From assembly GCA_040882555.1 (NCBI GenBank), contig JBBEBC010000092.1, positions 37,359-101,358 of the forward strand: a stretch of DNA of 64,000 bases. Reading direction: 5' to 3'. The translations under genes were made by a program, and so were the position numbers. Shown one piece after another: positions 18,138 through 28,100 of this stretch. Below the pieces are notes generated by a model that had not been told where the DNA came from, did no database searches, and saw only the letters and a program-made list of their open reading frames with translations. The stretch's first letter is position 1. Every line of letters starts with the position of its first letter. This DNA comes from M30B66 sp040882555. GTDB lineage: Bacteria; Bacteroidota; Bacteroidia; M30B66.

Positions 18138-19847
18138 ATGAAAAAACAAATACTAACTGCTGCTTTGATAATTTCAGGCTCTTTAGGTCTGATGGCTCAA
18201 AGTACAGTAACAATTCTTGTGAACATGACTGGTCAAACCCTTGATCCCAATGGTGTTCATATAGCAGGAAGCTTCCAAAGTGAAGCTGGAGCTACGGCTG
18301 ACTGGCAGCCAGGAGAAACTCCAATGAATGATGAAGGAGGAGGAATTTACTCGTTCTCAAGCATGCTGCCTGATGGGACTTATGAATTTAAGTTTATTAA
18401 TGGCAATGATGGGCCTATGGAAGAATCTATTCCAGTAGAAAGTCAAGTAGGAACTGGAAATCCAAATAGATTTTTCGTTGTTGACGGGAATGATTTAATT
18501 ATTCCTCCAATTTATTTTGGTCAGAATGGTGGAAGCGACGGAATTGTTGAATTATCAATGGTTCGCTTTTCTGTTGATATGACAGGTTCTACTGTTGCTG
18601 CTGAAGGTATTTCTTCTGCTGGTTCATGGCAGACCGCTGCTGGAGGAATTTCTGATTGGGTTGCTGGTCAAAATAAATTATATGATGTAGACCCTAACGA
18701 TAATCTGGATGTTTACACAGGAATCTATTATATTCCTTCTACGTTAGGTCCTTTTGAATATAAATTTGTTAACGGAAGTGCATTTGAAGATGTACCTTCA
18801 GGATGCGCTACAAATAACAATAGAACATTAGTAATTGATGGATCAGCGGTTCTTGAAAAATACTGCTTTGGAACGTGTACTGATGTCTGTGTTGAATTAC
18901 CTACGTATTCACTTACTTTAAATGTTGATATGAATTTCAATTGCAATTTCCAAGTTGGAGTTGATGATTCTGTTGATGTTGCGGGAACTTTTAATGGTTT
19001 TTCAGGCGGTCCTGCGTTTTTAATGTCGGATGATGACAATGATGGAATTTTCACTATTACTTTAGAAAACATCAATTCAGGAGAAGTAAAGTATAAGGCA
19101 AGAATTATTCGCAACGCTGACTTTGGAAGTGGCTGGGAAGGTGGAGGAGATAAGATCATCCAACTTGGAAGCGACACAACTATGGAAGCAAGATGCTTTG
19201 GTTCTGATGTGTTAGGAGCTTGCGCACCTATTCCTGCACCATCTTCAATTACATTCAGAGTTGACTTGACAGATGAAACTCCTGCTGCTAACATTTTCGT
19301 GATTGGTGATTTTACAACCCCGGCATTTCAAAATGGTGCAATTGAATTAACTCCTGTTGCTCCTGGTGTTTATGAAACTACAGTTGATGATATTTGTCCA
19401 GGGTCAATTAATTACAAGTTTGTAAATGGTGATGTATTTACACCAGCAAATGAAGAATCATTCCCTGACGAAATGGACCGCGACTGTGTAATTCCTAATG
19501 GAAAAGGTGGATTTAACAGAACGTACACTCGTACATCTGCTGATCCTGTGACTTTAGCATACAAATTCAATACTTGCCAAGAAATTGTTGGTTTAGAAGA
19601 AGTTGTTTCTCCTATCTCGGCTATGTATCCAAACCCAGCGGATCTTTCAACTAAGATTCAGTTTGCTTCTGAAAATTCATCTTATACAGTTGTTATAAGC
19701 GATATCATGGGTAAAAGAATAGAGCAAGTTAATAATGTTCGTGGAAGCTACATTGTACAGCGTGGAAACCTAAGTTCAGGTATTTATGTTGTTGAGGTAA
19801 CTGATACAAAAGGGAATACTGCAACTCAGAAATTGATTTTCAACTAA
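18138..19847 (+). CDS. Secreted four-module starch-binding-like protein with T9SS sorting domain
   Basis: This 569-residue protein has a signal peptide (ending GLMAQ) and four related beta-sandwich modules of about 100 residues (roughly 23-125, 140-255, 260-365 and 372-480). Each carries strands like VNMTGQTLDPNGVHIAGSFQ, a Trp-containing loop and YEFKFINGN/YKFVNGD, a pattern resembling starch-binding CBM20/CBM48-like folds. Residues about 490-569 are a type A T9SS signal (MYPNPADLSTKIQ, SSGIYVVEV, QKLIFN). It is divergent from the amylase operon and ends in a clear terminator. A role in capturing starch at the cell surface or in the medium is inferred from module type and neighbours; no catalytic motif is visible. 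Confidence 0.82.
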   Translation: MKKQILTAALIISGSLGLMAQSTVTILVNMTGQTLDPNGVHIAGSFQSEAGATADWQPGETPMNDEGGGIYSFSSMLPDGTYEFKFINGNDGPMEESIPVESQVGTGNPNRFFVVDGNDLIIPPIYFGQNGGSDGIVELSMVRFSVDMTGSTVAAEGISSAGSWQTAAGGISDWVAGQNKLYDVDPNDNLDVYTGIYYIPSTLGPFEYKFVNGSAFEDVPSGCATNNNRTLVIDGSAVLEKYCFGTCTDVCVELPTYSLTLNVDMNFNCNFQVGVDDSVDVAGTFNGFSGGPAFLMSDDDNDGIFTITLENINSGEVKYKARIIRNADFGSGWEGGGDKIIQLGSDTTMEARCFGSDVLGACAPIPAPSSITFRVDLTDETPAANIFVIGDFTTPAFQNGAIELTPVAPGVYETTVDDICPGSINYKFVNGDVFTPANEESFPDEMDRDCVIPNGKGGFNRTYTRTSADPVTLAYKFNTCQEIVGLEEVVSPISAMYPNPADLSTKIQFASENSSYTVVISDIMGKRIEQVNNVRGSYIVQRGNLSSGIYVVEVTDTKGNTATQKLIFN

Positions 19848-19872
19848 GAAAACCATTTCACATAATTTTAAA

Positions 19873-19898
19873 GGCGGGCTATTTAGTCCGCCTTTTTT
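19873..19898 (+). terminator. Rho-independent terminator
   Basis: GGCGGGCTATTTAGTCCGCC forms a GC-rich stem-loop followed by six T, 25 bp after the stop of the four-module protein. Confidence 0.88.
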
Positions 19899-20009
19899 AT
19901 TTGTTTTATTTTAATAGTCACTTTAGCATGCAATAAGTATGAGCAAAATTTGAAGGAATTTTTATGATTAACATAAAAGCATACTTTGTATCAAGGAAAA
20001 GTATCAAAA

Positions 20010-20891
20010 ATGAGACGAATTGATTTCATTAAAACGTTAATGCTCACTCCCTTAGTTGGAAAAACAATGAAATTAAGTGCTTTAAATAGGCTGTCAGGTT
20101 TACAAAATTCTTCAAAAATGCCTGTTTTATTTATTGGGCATGGCAGTCCTATGAACGCAATAGAAGAGAATAGCTTCGTTACCGGAATTAGAAAAGTTGG
20201 TAAAGAAGTTCAGAAGCCAAGTGCGATTCTTTGTATTTCAGCTCATTGGGAAACAAAAGGAACATTTGTAACAGCTATGGAATCACCAAGAACGATTCAT
20301 GATTTTGGTGGTTTCCCAAAAGAGCTTTATGATGTTCAATACCCAGCACCAGGAAGCCCTGATTTAGCTAGAGAGACGAAAAGAATAGTTTCACAAACAG
20401 ACATAGGATTAGATCTTAACTGGGGATTAGACCATGGAGCGTGGAGTGTTATTAAACATTTATATCCAGCAGCGGATGTTCCAACTATTCAATTGAGCAT
20501 AGACTATACTAAACCAGCGCAATACCACTTTGAATTAGCAAAAGAATTGTCATCACTTAGGCAAAAGGGTGTTTTAATAGTGGGAAGTGGAAACATGGTT
20601 CATAATCTAGGTTTGGTAGCTTGGGAAAAGCTCTCCGGGGAGCCTTATGCATATGATTGGGCAATTGAAGCAAGTGAAGCAATGAAATCAGATATTTTAA
20701 ATGAGAATTTTCAAAATCTGGTTGAGTTTAAAAAACGAGGAAAAGCATTTGATTTAGCTATTCCAACGCCTGAACATTTCATTCCATTACTTTTTGCATT
20801 GGCATTAAAAGATAAAAATGATGAAACAAGCATTTTTAATGACCATCCTATTGGAGGGTCATTATCAATGACATCAATAAAGTTTGAATGA
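20010..20891 (+). CDS. DODA-type extradiol aromatic ring-opening dioxygenase (YgiD-like)
   Basis: This 293-residue protein belongs to the LigB/YgiD class III extradiol dioxygenase family. Family members open catechol-type rings such as 4,5-DOPA; many are annotated from Bacteroidota with no known substrate. VLFIGHGSPMNAIE carries metal ligand His44, and ILCISAHWETKGTF carries His79. GLDHGAWSVIKHLYP and VGSGNMVHNLG are the later conserved blocks. Residues 1-36 form an extension beginning MRRIDFIKTLMLTPL that resembles a weak export or twin-Arg-like leader. The ATG at 20010 is preferred over an in-frame TTG 24 bp earlier. It is monocistronic, with a convergent nhaD gene downstream. Confidence 0.85.
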   Translation: MRRIDFIKTLMLTPLVGKTMKLSALNRLSGLQNSSKMPVLFIGHGSPMNAIEENSFVTGIRKVGKEVQKPSAILCISAHWETKGTFVTAMESPRTIHDFGGFPKELYDVQYPAPGSPDLARETKRIVSQTDIGLDLNWGLDHGAWSVIKHLYPAADVPTIQLSIDYTKPAQYHFELAKELSSLRQKGVLIVGSGNMVHNLGLVAWEKLSGEPYAYDWAIEASEAMKSDILNENFQNLVEFKKRGKAFDLAIPTPEHFIPLLFALALKDKNDETSIFNDHPIGGSLSMTSIKFE

Positions 20892-20980
20892 AATACGTTT
20901 GAGTTTTGAAATAGGATATTCATCCTTTTGCGTTGAATTTTTCAAAAAGCATAAACTCAATGCAAAGAATCAGCAGCGAA

Positions 20981-22252
20981 CTAAGGGTGCATCATTTCAA
21001 ATTGGAGGAGATAGACAGCGGCTCCAGCAAGATATCCCAATAAGGCAATAAAGCCCATTTTTCTAAGGTACCAGATGAAGTCTATTTTCTCTAATCCCAT
21101 AGCAGCAACACCGGCAGCTGAACCAATAATAAGAACACTACCTCCAGTGCCTGCGCAATAGGCAATGAATTGCCATATTTTGTGATCGGCCGGGTAAACG
21201 GCCATATCATACATTCCCATTGAAGCGGCTACAAGTGGAACGTTATCTACTATTGCGGAAAGAAGCCCGATGCCGATAATGATTATGTCCTTATTACCGA
21301 TAGTATCATCCATCCACGTAGCAACATGTTCGAGAACGTGCAGTGACTCTAATCCTGCTACGGCGAGCAGGATGCCCAAGAAGAACAAAAGGCTCGGCAT
21401 ATCGATTCTCATGAGGGCATTTGCAGCATTATACTTTTCTTTTACTTCTTCTTTTTTGTTGCGATGCAATAAATCAGAAACCATCCAAAGTACGCCGAGC
21501 GCTAAAAGCATTCCAACGTAGGGGGGAAGATGTGTTATTTGCTTGAAGATAGGAACGCTCATCAAACCACCAACACCTAAAAAGAAAATGAGTTTATTCT
21601 CCGGCTCTATTTCTTTTCTTTTCATTTTAGGCAAGTCTCCTTCTAGGTTTTTACCTTGAAAAAGAGTTACATAGATTAATGGAACCAAAGCACAAACAAC
21701 ACTAGGAAGAAAAAGTGTTTTAATAATATTCATGGTAGTTATCTGACCACCTATCCAAAGCATTGTAGTAGTAACATCACCAATTGGAGACCAGGCACCT
21801 CCTGCGTTGGCAGCAATAACTGTCATACCAGCAAAAAACAATCGCTGATCTCTTCTTTCAATGAGCTTTCTTACTAATGAAACCATAACAATGGTTGTGG
21901 TAAGGTTATCTAGTATGGCAGAGAAGAAGAAAGTAAGTATGGCTAGAATCCACATCAGCCTTAGCTTGCTGCGGGTTGTTATTCTGTTAGTAATAAGGTT
22001 AAAACCATCATGCGCATCAATGACCTCAACAATAGTCATTGCACCGACAAGGAAGAAAAGAATTTCAGAGATAGAGCTTAGGTGATGAGCCATTTCCGAC
22101 ACGGTATCTCTAGCGGGCCAACCTATGGTATAGATGGTCCAAATGAGGATTCCCATTAAAATGGCAGATCCTGATTTGTTAATCTTTAATGGGTGTTCAA
22201 GAGCAATGGATGAATATCCAAGGATAAAAATGGCAATGATTAATTCAAGCAT
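20981..22252 (-). CDS. nhaD: Na+/H+ antiporter NhaD
   Basis: NhaD-type antiporters expel Na+ (and Li+) in exchange for protons and belong to the ion transporter (IT) superfamily. The 423 residues are almost wholly hydrophobic with about 11-12 membrane segments. Recognisable blocks are FFLVGAMTIVEVIDAHDGF, FFFSAILDNLTTTIVMVSL, VIAANAGGAWSPIGDVTTTM and the mirrored GLLSAIVDNVPLVAASMGMY near the C-terminus. The paired DNLTT and DNVPL loops and the SPIGDVTT motif are the expected ion-binding re-entrant regions. It is consistent with a marine or saline lifestyle, though that is inference. It stands alone, convergent with the dioxygenase gene. Confidence 0.92.
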   Translation of the reverse strand: MLELIIAIFILGYSSIALEHPLKINKSGSAILMGILIWTIYTIGWPARDTVSEMAHHLSSISEILFFLVGAMTIVEVIDAHDGFNLITNRITTRSKLRLMWILAILTFFFSAILDNLTTTIVMVSLVRKLIERRDQRLFFAGMTVIAANAGGAWSPIGDVTTTMLWIGGQITTMNIIKTLFLPSVVCALVPLIYVTLFQGKNLEGDLPKMKRKEIEPENKLIFFLGVGGLMSVPIFKQITHLPPYVGMLLALGVLWMVSDLLHRNKKEEVKEKYNAANALMRIDMPSLLFFLGILLAVAGLESLHVLEHVATWMDDTIGNKDIIIIGIGLLSAIVDNVPLVAASMGMYDMAVYPADHKIWQFIAYCAGTGGSVLIIGSAAGVAAMGLEKIDFIWYLRKMGFIALLGYLAGAAVYLLQFEMMHP

Positions 22253-22297
22253 AGAAATCTTAGTGGAATATGAGTAGAAAGGCTAAGCCTATTTTTT

Positions 22298-22846
22298 TCA
22301 GTTTGCGAATATAACTGAAACCTCATAAATGCTTGGGCTTAGATTGCCGATTTGCTGAGAACCACTCACAAAATAGCCGCTATCGGGCACGAAGCGCCAG
22401 AAAAGTTCGGAACTTAAAATCATGGATTTATCTTCTTTCCGAACCTCAAGCCATTTCACAGAATCAGCATGCATTTCGAAGGCACAGTATTTCACAGGAA
22501 GCTTATCGTCATTTGTTTTATAAGTAACAATTATTCCATTATTACTCATTGAAGTATCAACGACATACTTACCAATGTAAGATGATTTGTTTAGATCGAT
22601 ATTGCTAAAAATAGCTAATTCATCCTTCCAAGATTCTGGTTTCATAGAAACCGATTCTTGTTCATCAGCTGTTTTGAGAAGTTTGATTTCTGTTTTGCCA
22701 GATGAATCTAGACGTTTTGTCTCACTTTCAAAAAAGGAAGGAATATCAAAATACTGAATTGCTTTAATTTCTGAAGGAGTTTCTAAGCAAGACCCGGAAA
22801 TTAAAATAAGCAGAAGAAGGATACTTCTAATTACTGCTTTTATCAT
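22298..22846 (-). CDS. Lipoprotein of unknown function, coupled to ALDH gene
   Basis: This 182-residue protein has a short signal sequence and a lipobox ISGSC with Cys20, so it is an exported lipoprotein. The rest is a polar domain with predicted beta strands (ELAIFSNIDLNKSSYIGKY, YCAFEMHADSVKWLEV), ending in IYEVSVIFAN. I do not recognise the family. Its start codon overlaps the aldehyde dehydrogenase stop by one base (TAATG), so translation is probably coupled even though the two products work in different compartments. Confidence 0.72.
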   Translation of the reverse strand: MIKAVIRSILLLLILISGSCLETPSEIKAIQYFDIPSFFESETKRLDSSGKTEIKLLKTADEQESVSMKPESWKDELAIFSNIDLNKSSYIGKYVVDTSMSNNGIIVTYKTNDDKLPVKYCAFEMHADSVKWLEVRKEDKSMILSSELFWRFVPDSGYFVSGSQQIGNLSPSIYEVSVIFAN

Positions 22847-24399
22847 TAAAAATCGAACTTAATTCCTTGCGCTAACGGCAGGTTAGAACCATAGTTGATG
22901 GTATTTGTCTGACGACGCATATATGCTTTCCATGCATCAGAGCCAGACTCACGTCCACCGCCAGTTTCTTTTTCGCCACCAAAGGCTCCGCCTATCTCAG
23001 CACCAGAAGTTCCAATGTTTACATTGGCAATACCACAATCAGAACCAGCGGTTGATAAGAACAATTCCATTTCACGCATATTAGTAGTAAAAATGGAAGA
23101 AGAAAGCCCTTGGGGAACACCATTCTGAAGATCTATTGCCTCTTCAATGGTTTTGTACTTGATTAGATATAAAATAGGAGCAAAGGTCTCTTCTTGAACA
23201 ATTTCGAAATGATTTTCAGCTTCAATAATGCAAGGTTTTACATAACAACCGCTTTCATATCCTTCTCCATTTAATACTCCACCTTCAACTAAAACTTTTC
23301 CGCCTTCAGAAATTGCCTTCTTGATGGCATTTGAATAGTCTTCAACAGCTTTTGTATCGATAAGTGGCCCAACGTGATTTGATTGGTCTAATGGATTTCC
23401 TATTGAAAGTTGAGAATAAGCACTTTTAAGTACGTCGCAAACCTTATCATAAATGCTTTCATGAATGATTAGTCTTCTGGTTGAAGTACAACGTTGACCA
23501 GCGGTTCCTACAGCTCCAAAAACAGAACCTACTAGCACCATTTTTAAGTCAGCATCCGGAGTTACGATAATTGCATTGTTACCACCGAGTTCAAGGATTG
23601 TTTTACCAAAGCGCTCTGCAACAGTTTTTGAAACGTGGCGTCCGATTCTGGTAGATCCTGTGAAAGAAACGAGTGAAACACGTTTATCATTATTCAATAA
23701 ATCTCCGCTAGCGTTTCCAACAACAAGGCCTGAGACACCTTCTGGTACATTATTTCTTTTTAGGACATCAGTAATTATATTCTGACAAGCAATTGCACAT
23801 AAAGGAACTTTTGAAGAGGGTTTCCAAATACAAACATCGCCACAAACCCATGCAAGCATTGAGTTCCAAGACCAAACAGCAACCGGGAAATTGAATGCAG
23901 AGATAATTCCTACAATTCCAAGAGGGTGATATTGCTCATACATTCTATGATCAGGTCTCTCGCTATGCATGGTTAAACCATAAAGCTGACGTGAAAGGCC
24001 TACGGCAAAATCACAGATATCAATCATTTCCTGAACTTCTCCTAGTCCTTCTTGAAGGCTTTTTCCCATTTCATAAGAAACAAGTTTACCAAGGGCATCT
24101 TTCTTTTCGCGAAGTGCATCACCCATTTGGCGGACGATTTCACCGCGCTTTGGCGCTGGCATTTTTCGCCAAGTTTTAAATGCTTCTTGAGATTGTTTCA
24201 CAACCATTTCGTAGTCAAACTCTCCAGCACACTTAACTTTTGCAATTAAACTACCGTCAACAGGAGAATAAGATTCAATCCATTTACCTGAACCTTCGAA
24301 CCACTGAATTCCGGTTGAAACACCCGTGTTTTCTGGTTGAATGCCAAGTTCTTTTAACACTGGAGAAATATCTGTTGATGACAAAGTTGCTGTGCTCAT
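22846..24399 (-). CDS. ALDH7-family aldehyde dehydrogenase (aminoadipate-semialdehyde type)
   Basis: This NAD(P)+-dependent dehydrogenase of 517 residues resembles the antiquitin/ALDH7 group, which oxidises alpha-aminoadipic semialdehyde in lysine breakdown. The catalytic Cys304 lies in GTAGQRCTSTRRL and the general base Glu270 in ILELGGNNAII. The cofactor loop is FTGSTRIGRHVS (246-257). GVPQGLSSSIFT and GGEKETGGGRESGSDAWKAY are the usual C-terminal family blocks. The GQRCTSTRRL form and early HRMYEQYHPLGIVGIISAFN distinguish it from most other ALDHs. A lysine-degradation role is supported loosely by a GcdH-type gene and scoAB elsewhere in the window, but these are separate transcription units. 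Confidence 0.88.
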   Translation of the reverse strand: MSTATLSSTDISPVLKELGIQPENTGVSTGIQWFEGSGKWIESYSPVDGSLIAKVKCAGEFDYEMVVKQSQEAFKTWRKMPAPKRGEIVRQMGDALREKKDALGKLVSYEMGKSLQEGLGEVQEMIDICDFAVGLSRQLYGLTMHSERPDHRMYEQYHPLGIVGIISAFNFPVAVWSWNSMLAWVCGDVCIWKPSSKVPLCAIACQNIITDVLKRNNVPEGVSGLVVGNASGDLLNNDKRVSLVSFTGSTRIGRHVSKTVAERFGKTILELGGNNAIIVTPDADLKMVLVGSVFGAVGTAGQRCTSTRRLIIHESIYDKVCDVLKSAYSQLSIGNPLDQSNHVGPLIDTKAVEDYSNAIKKAISEGGKVLVEGGVLNGEGYESGCYVKPCIIEAENHFEIVQEETFAPILYLIKYKTIEEAIDLQNGVPQGLSSSIFTTNMREMELFLSTAGSDCGIANVNIGTSGAEIGGAFGGEKETGGGRESGSDAWKAYMRRQTNTINYGSNLPLAQGIKFDF

Positions 24400-24422
24400 G
24401 ATGTATTACGATTTTGGAGGTG

Positions 24423-24430
24423 CAAAGGTA
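24423..24430 (-). promoter_or_regulatory. Candidate -7 box upstream of ALDH gene
   Basis: The minus strand reads TACCTTTG here, matching TANNTTTG, 23 bp before the dehydrogenase start codon. No TTG element at the expected -33 spacing was recognised. Confidence 0.4.
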
Positions 24431-24575
24431 AGAAAAAAGGGGGAAGGATGAGAGGAGAAGGTTCAAACAGGTAGAATGAAAAGGGTGGCGACGATGGAAT
24501 ATTCCCTAATCATCAAATTACCAGGTAAGGTTAGAATTTCAATGAGCTATCTGGCTTTTAAACCTTCAAAAGAGC

Positions 24576-24914
24576 TTAAAGTTTGCTCCAAGCGCTCTCA
24601 GCGAAGCCAAGTAAAAGTTCATTCTTTGCTTCAAGAATTGGACGTTTAATAAGACTTGTTTTTTCCATCATTAGTTTGATGGCGCTTTCGGGTGATGTAA
24701 TTTCAGCTTTCTCCATATCGCTAAGCTTTTTCCAAGTGAGACCTTGTTTATTGATGAACTTTTCCCAAGGGAGAATTTTGAACCATTCTTTTATTTTTGC
24801 TTCTGAAACACCAGCTTTTTTGTAATCGTGAAACTCATATTCCAAGCCTTTTTCTTTTAAAAAATCGAAGGCCTTTTTCATGGTATTGCAATTTTTGATG
24901 CCGTATATTTTCAT
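24576..24914 (-). CDS. ArsC/Spx-family thioredoxin-fold protein (YffB-like)
   Basis: This 112-residue protein of the ArsC-like thioredoxin fold starts MKIYGIKNCNTMKKAFDFL. Cys9 sits in the N-terminal position of the redox loop; no second CxxC cysteine is present, as in YffB and Spx relatives. EYEFHDYKKAG, PWEKFINKQGLTWKKL and SLIKRPILEAKNELLLGF are typical family blocks, the last carrying the KRP motif. Family members reduce arsenate, act as glutathione-dependent thiol reductases, or (Spx) bind RNA polymerase. Overall similarity favours YffB-like over a true arsenate reductase, but the function is not settled. It appears monocistronic. Confidence 0.85.
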   Translation of the reverse strand: MKIYGIKNCNTMKKAFDFLKEKGLEYEFHDYKKAGVSEAKIKEWFKILPWEKFINKQGLTWKKLSDMEKAEITSPESAIKLMMEKTSLIKRPILEAKNELLLGFAESAWSKL

Positions 24915-25021
24915 TGGAATAGGGTAAAAGGTTATAAACGAGAGTTTTATTAAACATCAACTATTCAGACAACAAAACCCGACGTATATCAGGTGTTTTG
25001 TTTCTGCAAAAGTATAAAACT

Positions 25022-25136
25022 CCGGGCAAGGGATAGTAGCAGATTACCCCGCACCCGGTCATGTTGAGCTTGTTGCAACATGGCGGGGGAGGAGTAATGC
25101 GTATAGCCCGGTAACTCTGAGCGTAGCGAGGAGTTA
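25022..25136. repeat. Nested intergenic inverted repeat
   Basis: Three inverted repeats are nested around one centre: CCGGGC (25022) with GCCCGG (25106), CCCCGC (25047) with GCGGGG (25083), and CATGTTG (25060) with CAACATG (25076). A second hairpin follows, TAACTC (25112) with GAGTTA (25131). The block is far more GC-rich than its surroundings and abuts the 3' end of the repeat-protein gene. It resembles a mobile palindromic intergenic repeat; it lacks a simple T-tract, so a plain terminator is less likely. Confidence 0.6.
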
Positions 25137-25142
25137 TGCCCC

Positions 25143-28100
25143 CTAGAACCTTTCCTTTATGAAAATCTTTTGAGTATAAAGTTTCTCTGCCGACTGAACT
25201 CTTATCACGTAAATACCTGATGAAAAATTGTTTAGGCTTAATTCAGATTGGTTTACATGATTTAAACTTTGCTCGAGAACAACTTGGCCGGGCAGGTTAT
25301 AAATCTGCACAGATAGCTTGGTAGCATCAGGTAAATTGCTCGTAATAAAAAGCATATCGCCTTGTTGGATGAGTTTTAAAGGCAGAGTTTGAAGACTGTT
25401 AATGCCTGTTTTTATCACATCTACCAGAGTATTAAGCGTATCGCAACCGCAATCATTGCAGGCAATTAAACTAACAGGCCATAGTTTATCGAAAAGAAAA
25501 TCGTAGGACGGATCGCGGTCCTCTGAAAAGTCATCATTGCCAAAATCCCAGAAGAAACTTGTAGCATTTTGCGAAGTGTTTTCGAAATCAACGGTGTATT
25601 CATCAATTTGAATGTAGGTGAATGCAGCCTGTGGAAGAGCTTCATAGTTAACAAGAACTTCATCAGAACTCACAGCGCAACCATTAGCATTAAGCGCAGA
25701 AACGGAGAAATTGCCAGACTCGTTTATTGTTATGGAAGACTCTGTGTTCAGTGTATTCCAAAGGTAATCTGTTAGTCCGGCTTCTGCTGTAATTAGAAGT
25801 TCATCTCCTTCGCAAATGAAGACCTCACCAAAAGGGGTGGTTTGAATAGCATTTGCAGGATCTACAAATACAGGAATAGACTGTGAGTTGGCTGCACAAC
25901 CATTGCTATCATTGGCCGTAACAACATAATTACCAGCAGTTGAAACTGTAATATTTAGTCCATTAGCATTTGTGCTCCATAAATACTGAGTAAAGCCTGT
26001 ACCAGCAGAAAGTACAATGGACTCACCTGGACACAATGTAGTTGATCCTGAAACACTTACGGGTATAAATGGAGGGTCTGGATAAAAGTTAAACTGTACA
26101 ACATTTGAGCTCACCTCACATCCATCGGCAGTTGTGCCAACAACAGAATAGGATCCGGCGTCAATAGCCGTGTAAGAATTACCTTCAACATTTCCGGGAG
26201 TCCAAAGGTATTCTGCAAAACCAGAACTGGCAGTAAGTGTAATGGAAAGATTCGGGCACCTGAAAATTGGTCCCGCAGGATTCACATTTAACGAAGGAGG
26301 AGTAATTACGCTAACAACTACAGGCGCAGCTGCAACAAAACAACCGTTTTCATCTGTTGCTGTAAGCAAGTAAGTTCCTGCTGTTGAAACATCAATGTCT
26401 TGTCCAGAACCAGTGAAAGTTGAAGAGGACCAGATGTAATTTGTAAAGTTTTCATTACCAGATAAATTGACACTTTCACCTTGACAAACAGAAAGGCTGC
26501 CAGCTGGAGAGATTGATAAATCCATTGGAATAAAAACTGTGATTGAAATACTCTCAGATTGAGCTACACATCCGTTTAAATCTGTTGCAGAGACTGAATA
26601 TGCGCCTTCGGAGGAAACAATAACGGAATTGCCTGATAGATTACCCGTTGGACTGGTCCACGAATGCCCTGTAAAGCCAGTGCTAGCGGCTAGTGCTATT
26701 GTTTCACCTTCGCAAAGAGTTTGATTGCCCGAAGGGCTAATGCTTAATTCTTGTGCTTGAGTTTGAACCACTAGAATTTCTTCAGATTGAGCAGGGCAAC
26801 CGGATGAAGATATGGCTGTGGCAGTATACGTTCCGGGAGAGCTAACTAGCAAGGTGGATGTGCCGGGAACGCCATTCCATTCATAGCTGTTAAAGCCTTG
26901 TGCCGCAGTTAATGTTAGCGATTGCCCAGGACAAATGCTTAGGTTTTCTGAAGGGCTAACCGCTAAACTTACAGTGTTTTGGATGCTGACATTCACAATT
27001 TCTGAACTTGATTCGCAGCCATTTCCATCAGTGGCTATGACTGAATATTCGCCTTCTGCGGAAGCCATTATGGGGTTTCCTGGTTGATTACCGCTTGGAG
27101 TTGACCAGGTGTAATTAGTGAAGCCAGCTTCTGCATTCAGCTCGATGGATTCGCCCGAGCAAATGCTTAGACTTCCTGAAGGGCTAATGCTTAATTCTTC
27201 AGGACTTGTGATTGAAATAATGAAGTTCTCTGACTGGCTTGGGCAATTGTTATTATCAAGGCCAGAAACAGAATAGATTCCTGCAAGAGAGGCGTTTATT
27301 GAATTGCCAGACGATACAATGGTTGGCGTTGACCAAAGAAGTCCCGTAAATCCTAAACTTGCTGTTACTGTTATTTGTGACCCCTCACAGATGCTAATAT
27401 TTCCAGAAGGAGTTGTATTTAATGGAGTAGGTGCAAAAAGGGTAACATTATTTGTATTAGCTGTTGAAAGGCAGCCGTTAGCATCAATTGCTGAAAGTGT
27501 ATAAGTACCTGAAACAGAAGCAATGACTGAAGATCCTGATTGAATTCCGGCAGGTGTGCTCCAGCTATAGCCAGTGAAACCAGGGATTGCAGTTATAGTT
27601 ATTGGATTAGTTTGGCAGGATGTCAGAATTCCCGACGGATTATTGCTTAGCGTTTGAGGAGTTATTAATGTGACATTAATTGCCGAAGATGTTGATTGAC
27701 AGCCATTAGAGCCCGTTGCAGTAAGAGAATAAGCACCTGCGGTGGATGCACTTATGGAAGCTCCCGATTGATTTCCTGAAGGAGTAGTCCACGAGTAATT
27801 AGTAAAACCAGCCGAAGCATTTAGAGTTACTGAGCTACCTTGACAAATAGTCGTTGAGCCGGCGGGTGTAATAGTTAAAACTTGAGGTGTATTAACAGTG
27901 ACATTTGTAACAGAAGAGCTTGTAGAACAACCGTTACCATCAATTGCAGTAAGAGAATAAGCACCTGCGGTGGATGCACTTATGGAAGCTCCCGATTGNN
28001 NNNNNNNNNNNNNNNNNNNNNNNNNNNNNNNNNNNNNNNNNNNNNNNNNNNNNNNNNNNNNNNNNNNNNNNNNNNNNNNNNNNNNNNNNNNNNNNNNNAA

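Noticed and set aside
18728..19294. 188-codon minus-strand open frame inside the four-module starch-binding-like gene
   Set aside because: It is a shadow of the opposite coding strand, with low-complexity Ser/Pro/Leu content and no recognisable domain.
20892..20980. Possible bidirectional terminator between the dioxygenase gene and nhaD
   Set aside because: Only weak, A/T-rich partial complementarity is present, with no clear stem followed by a T-run.
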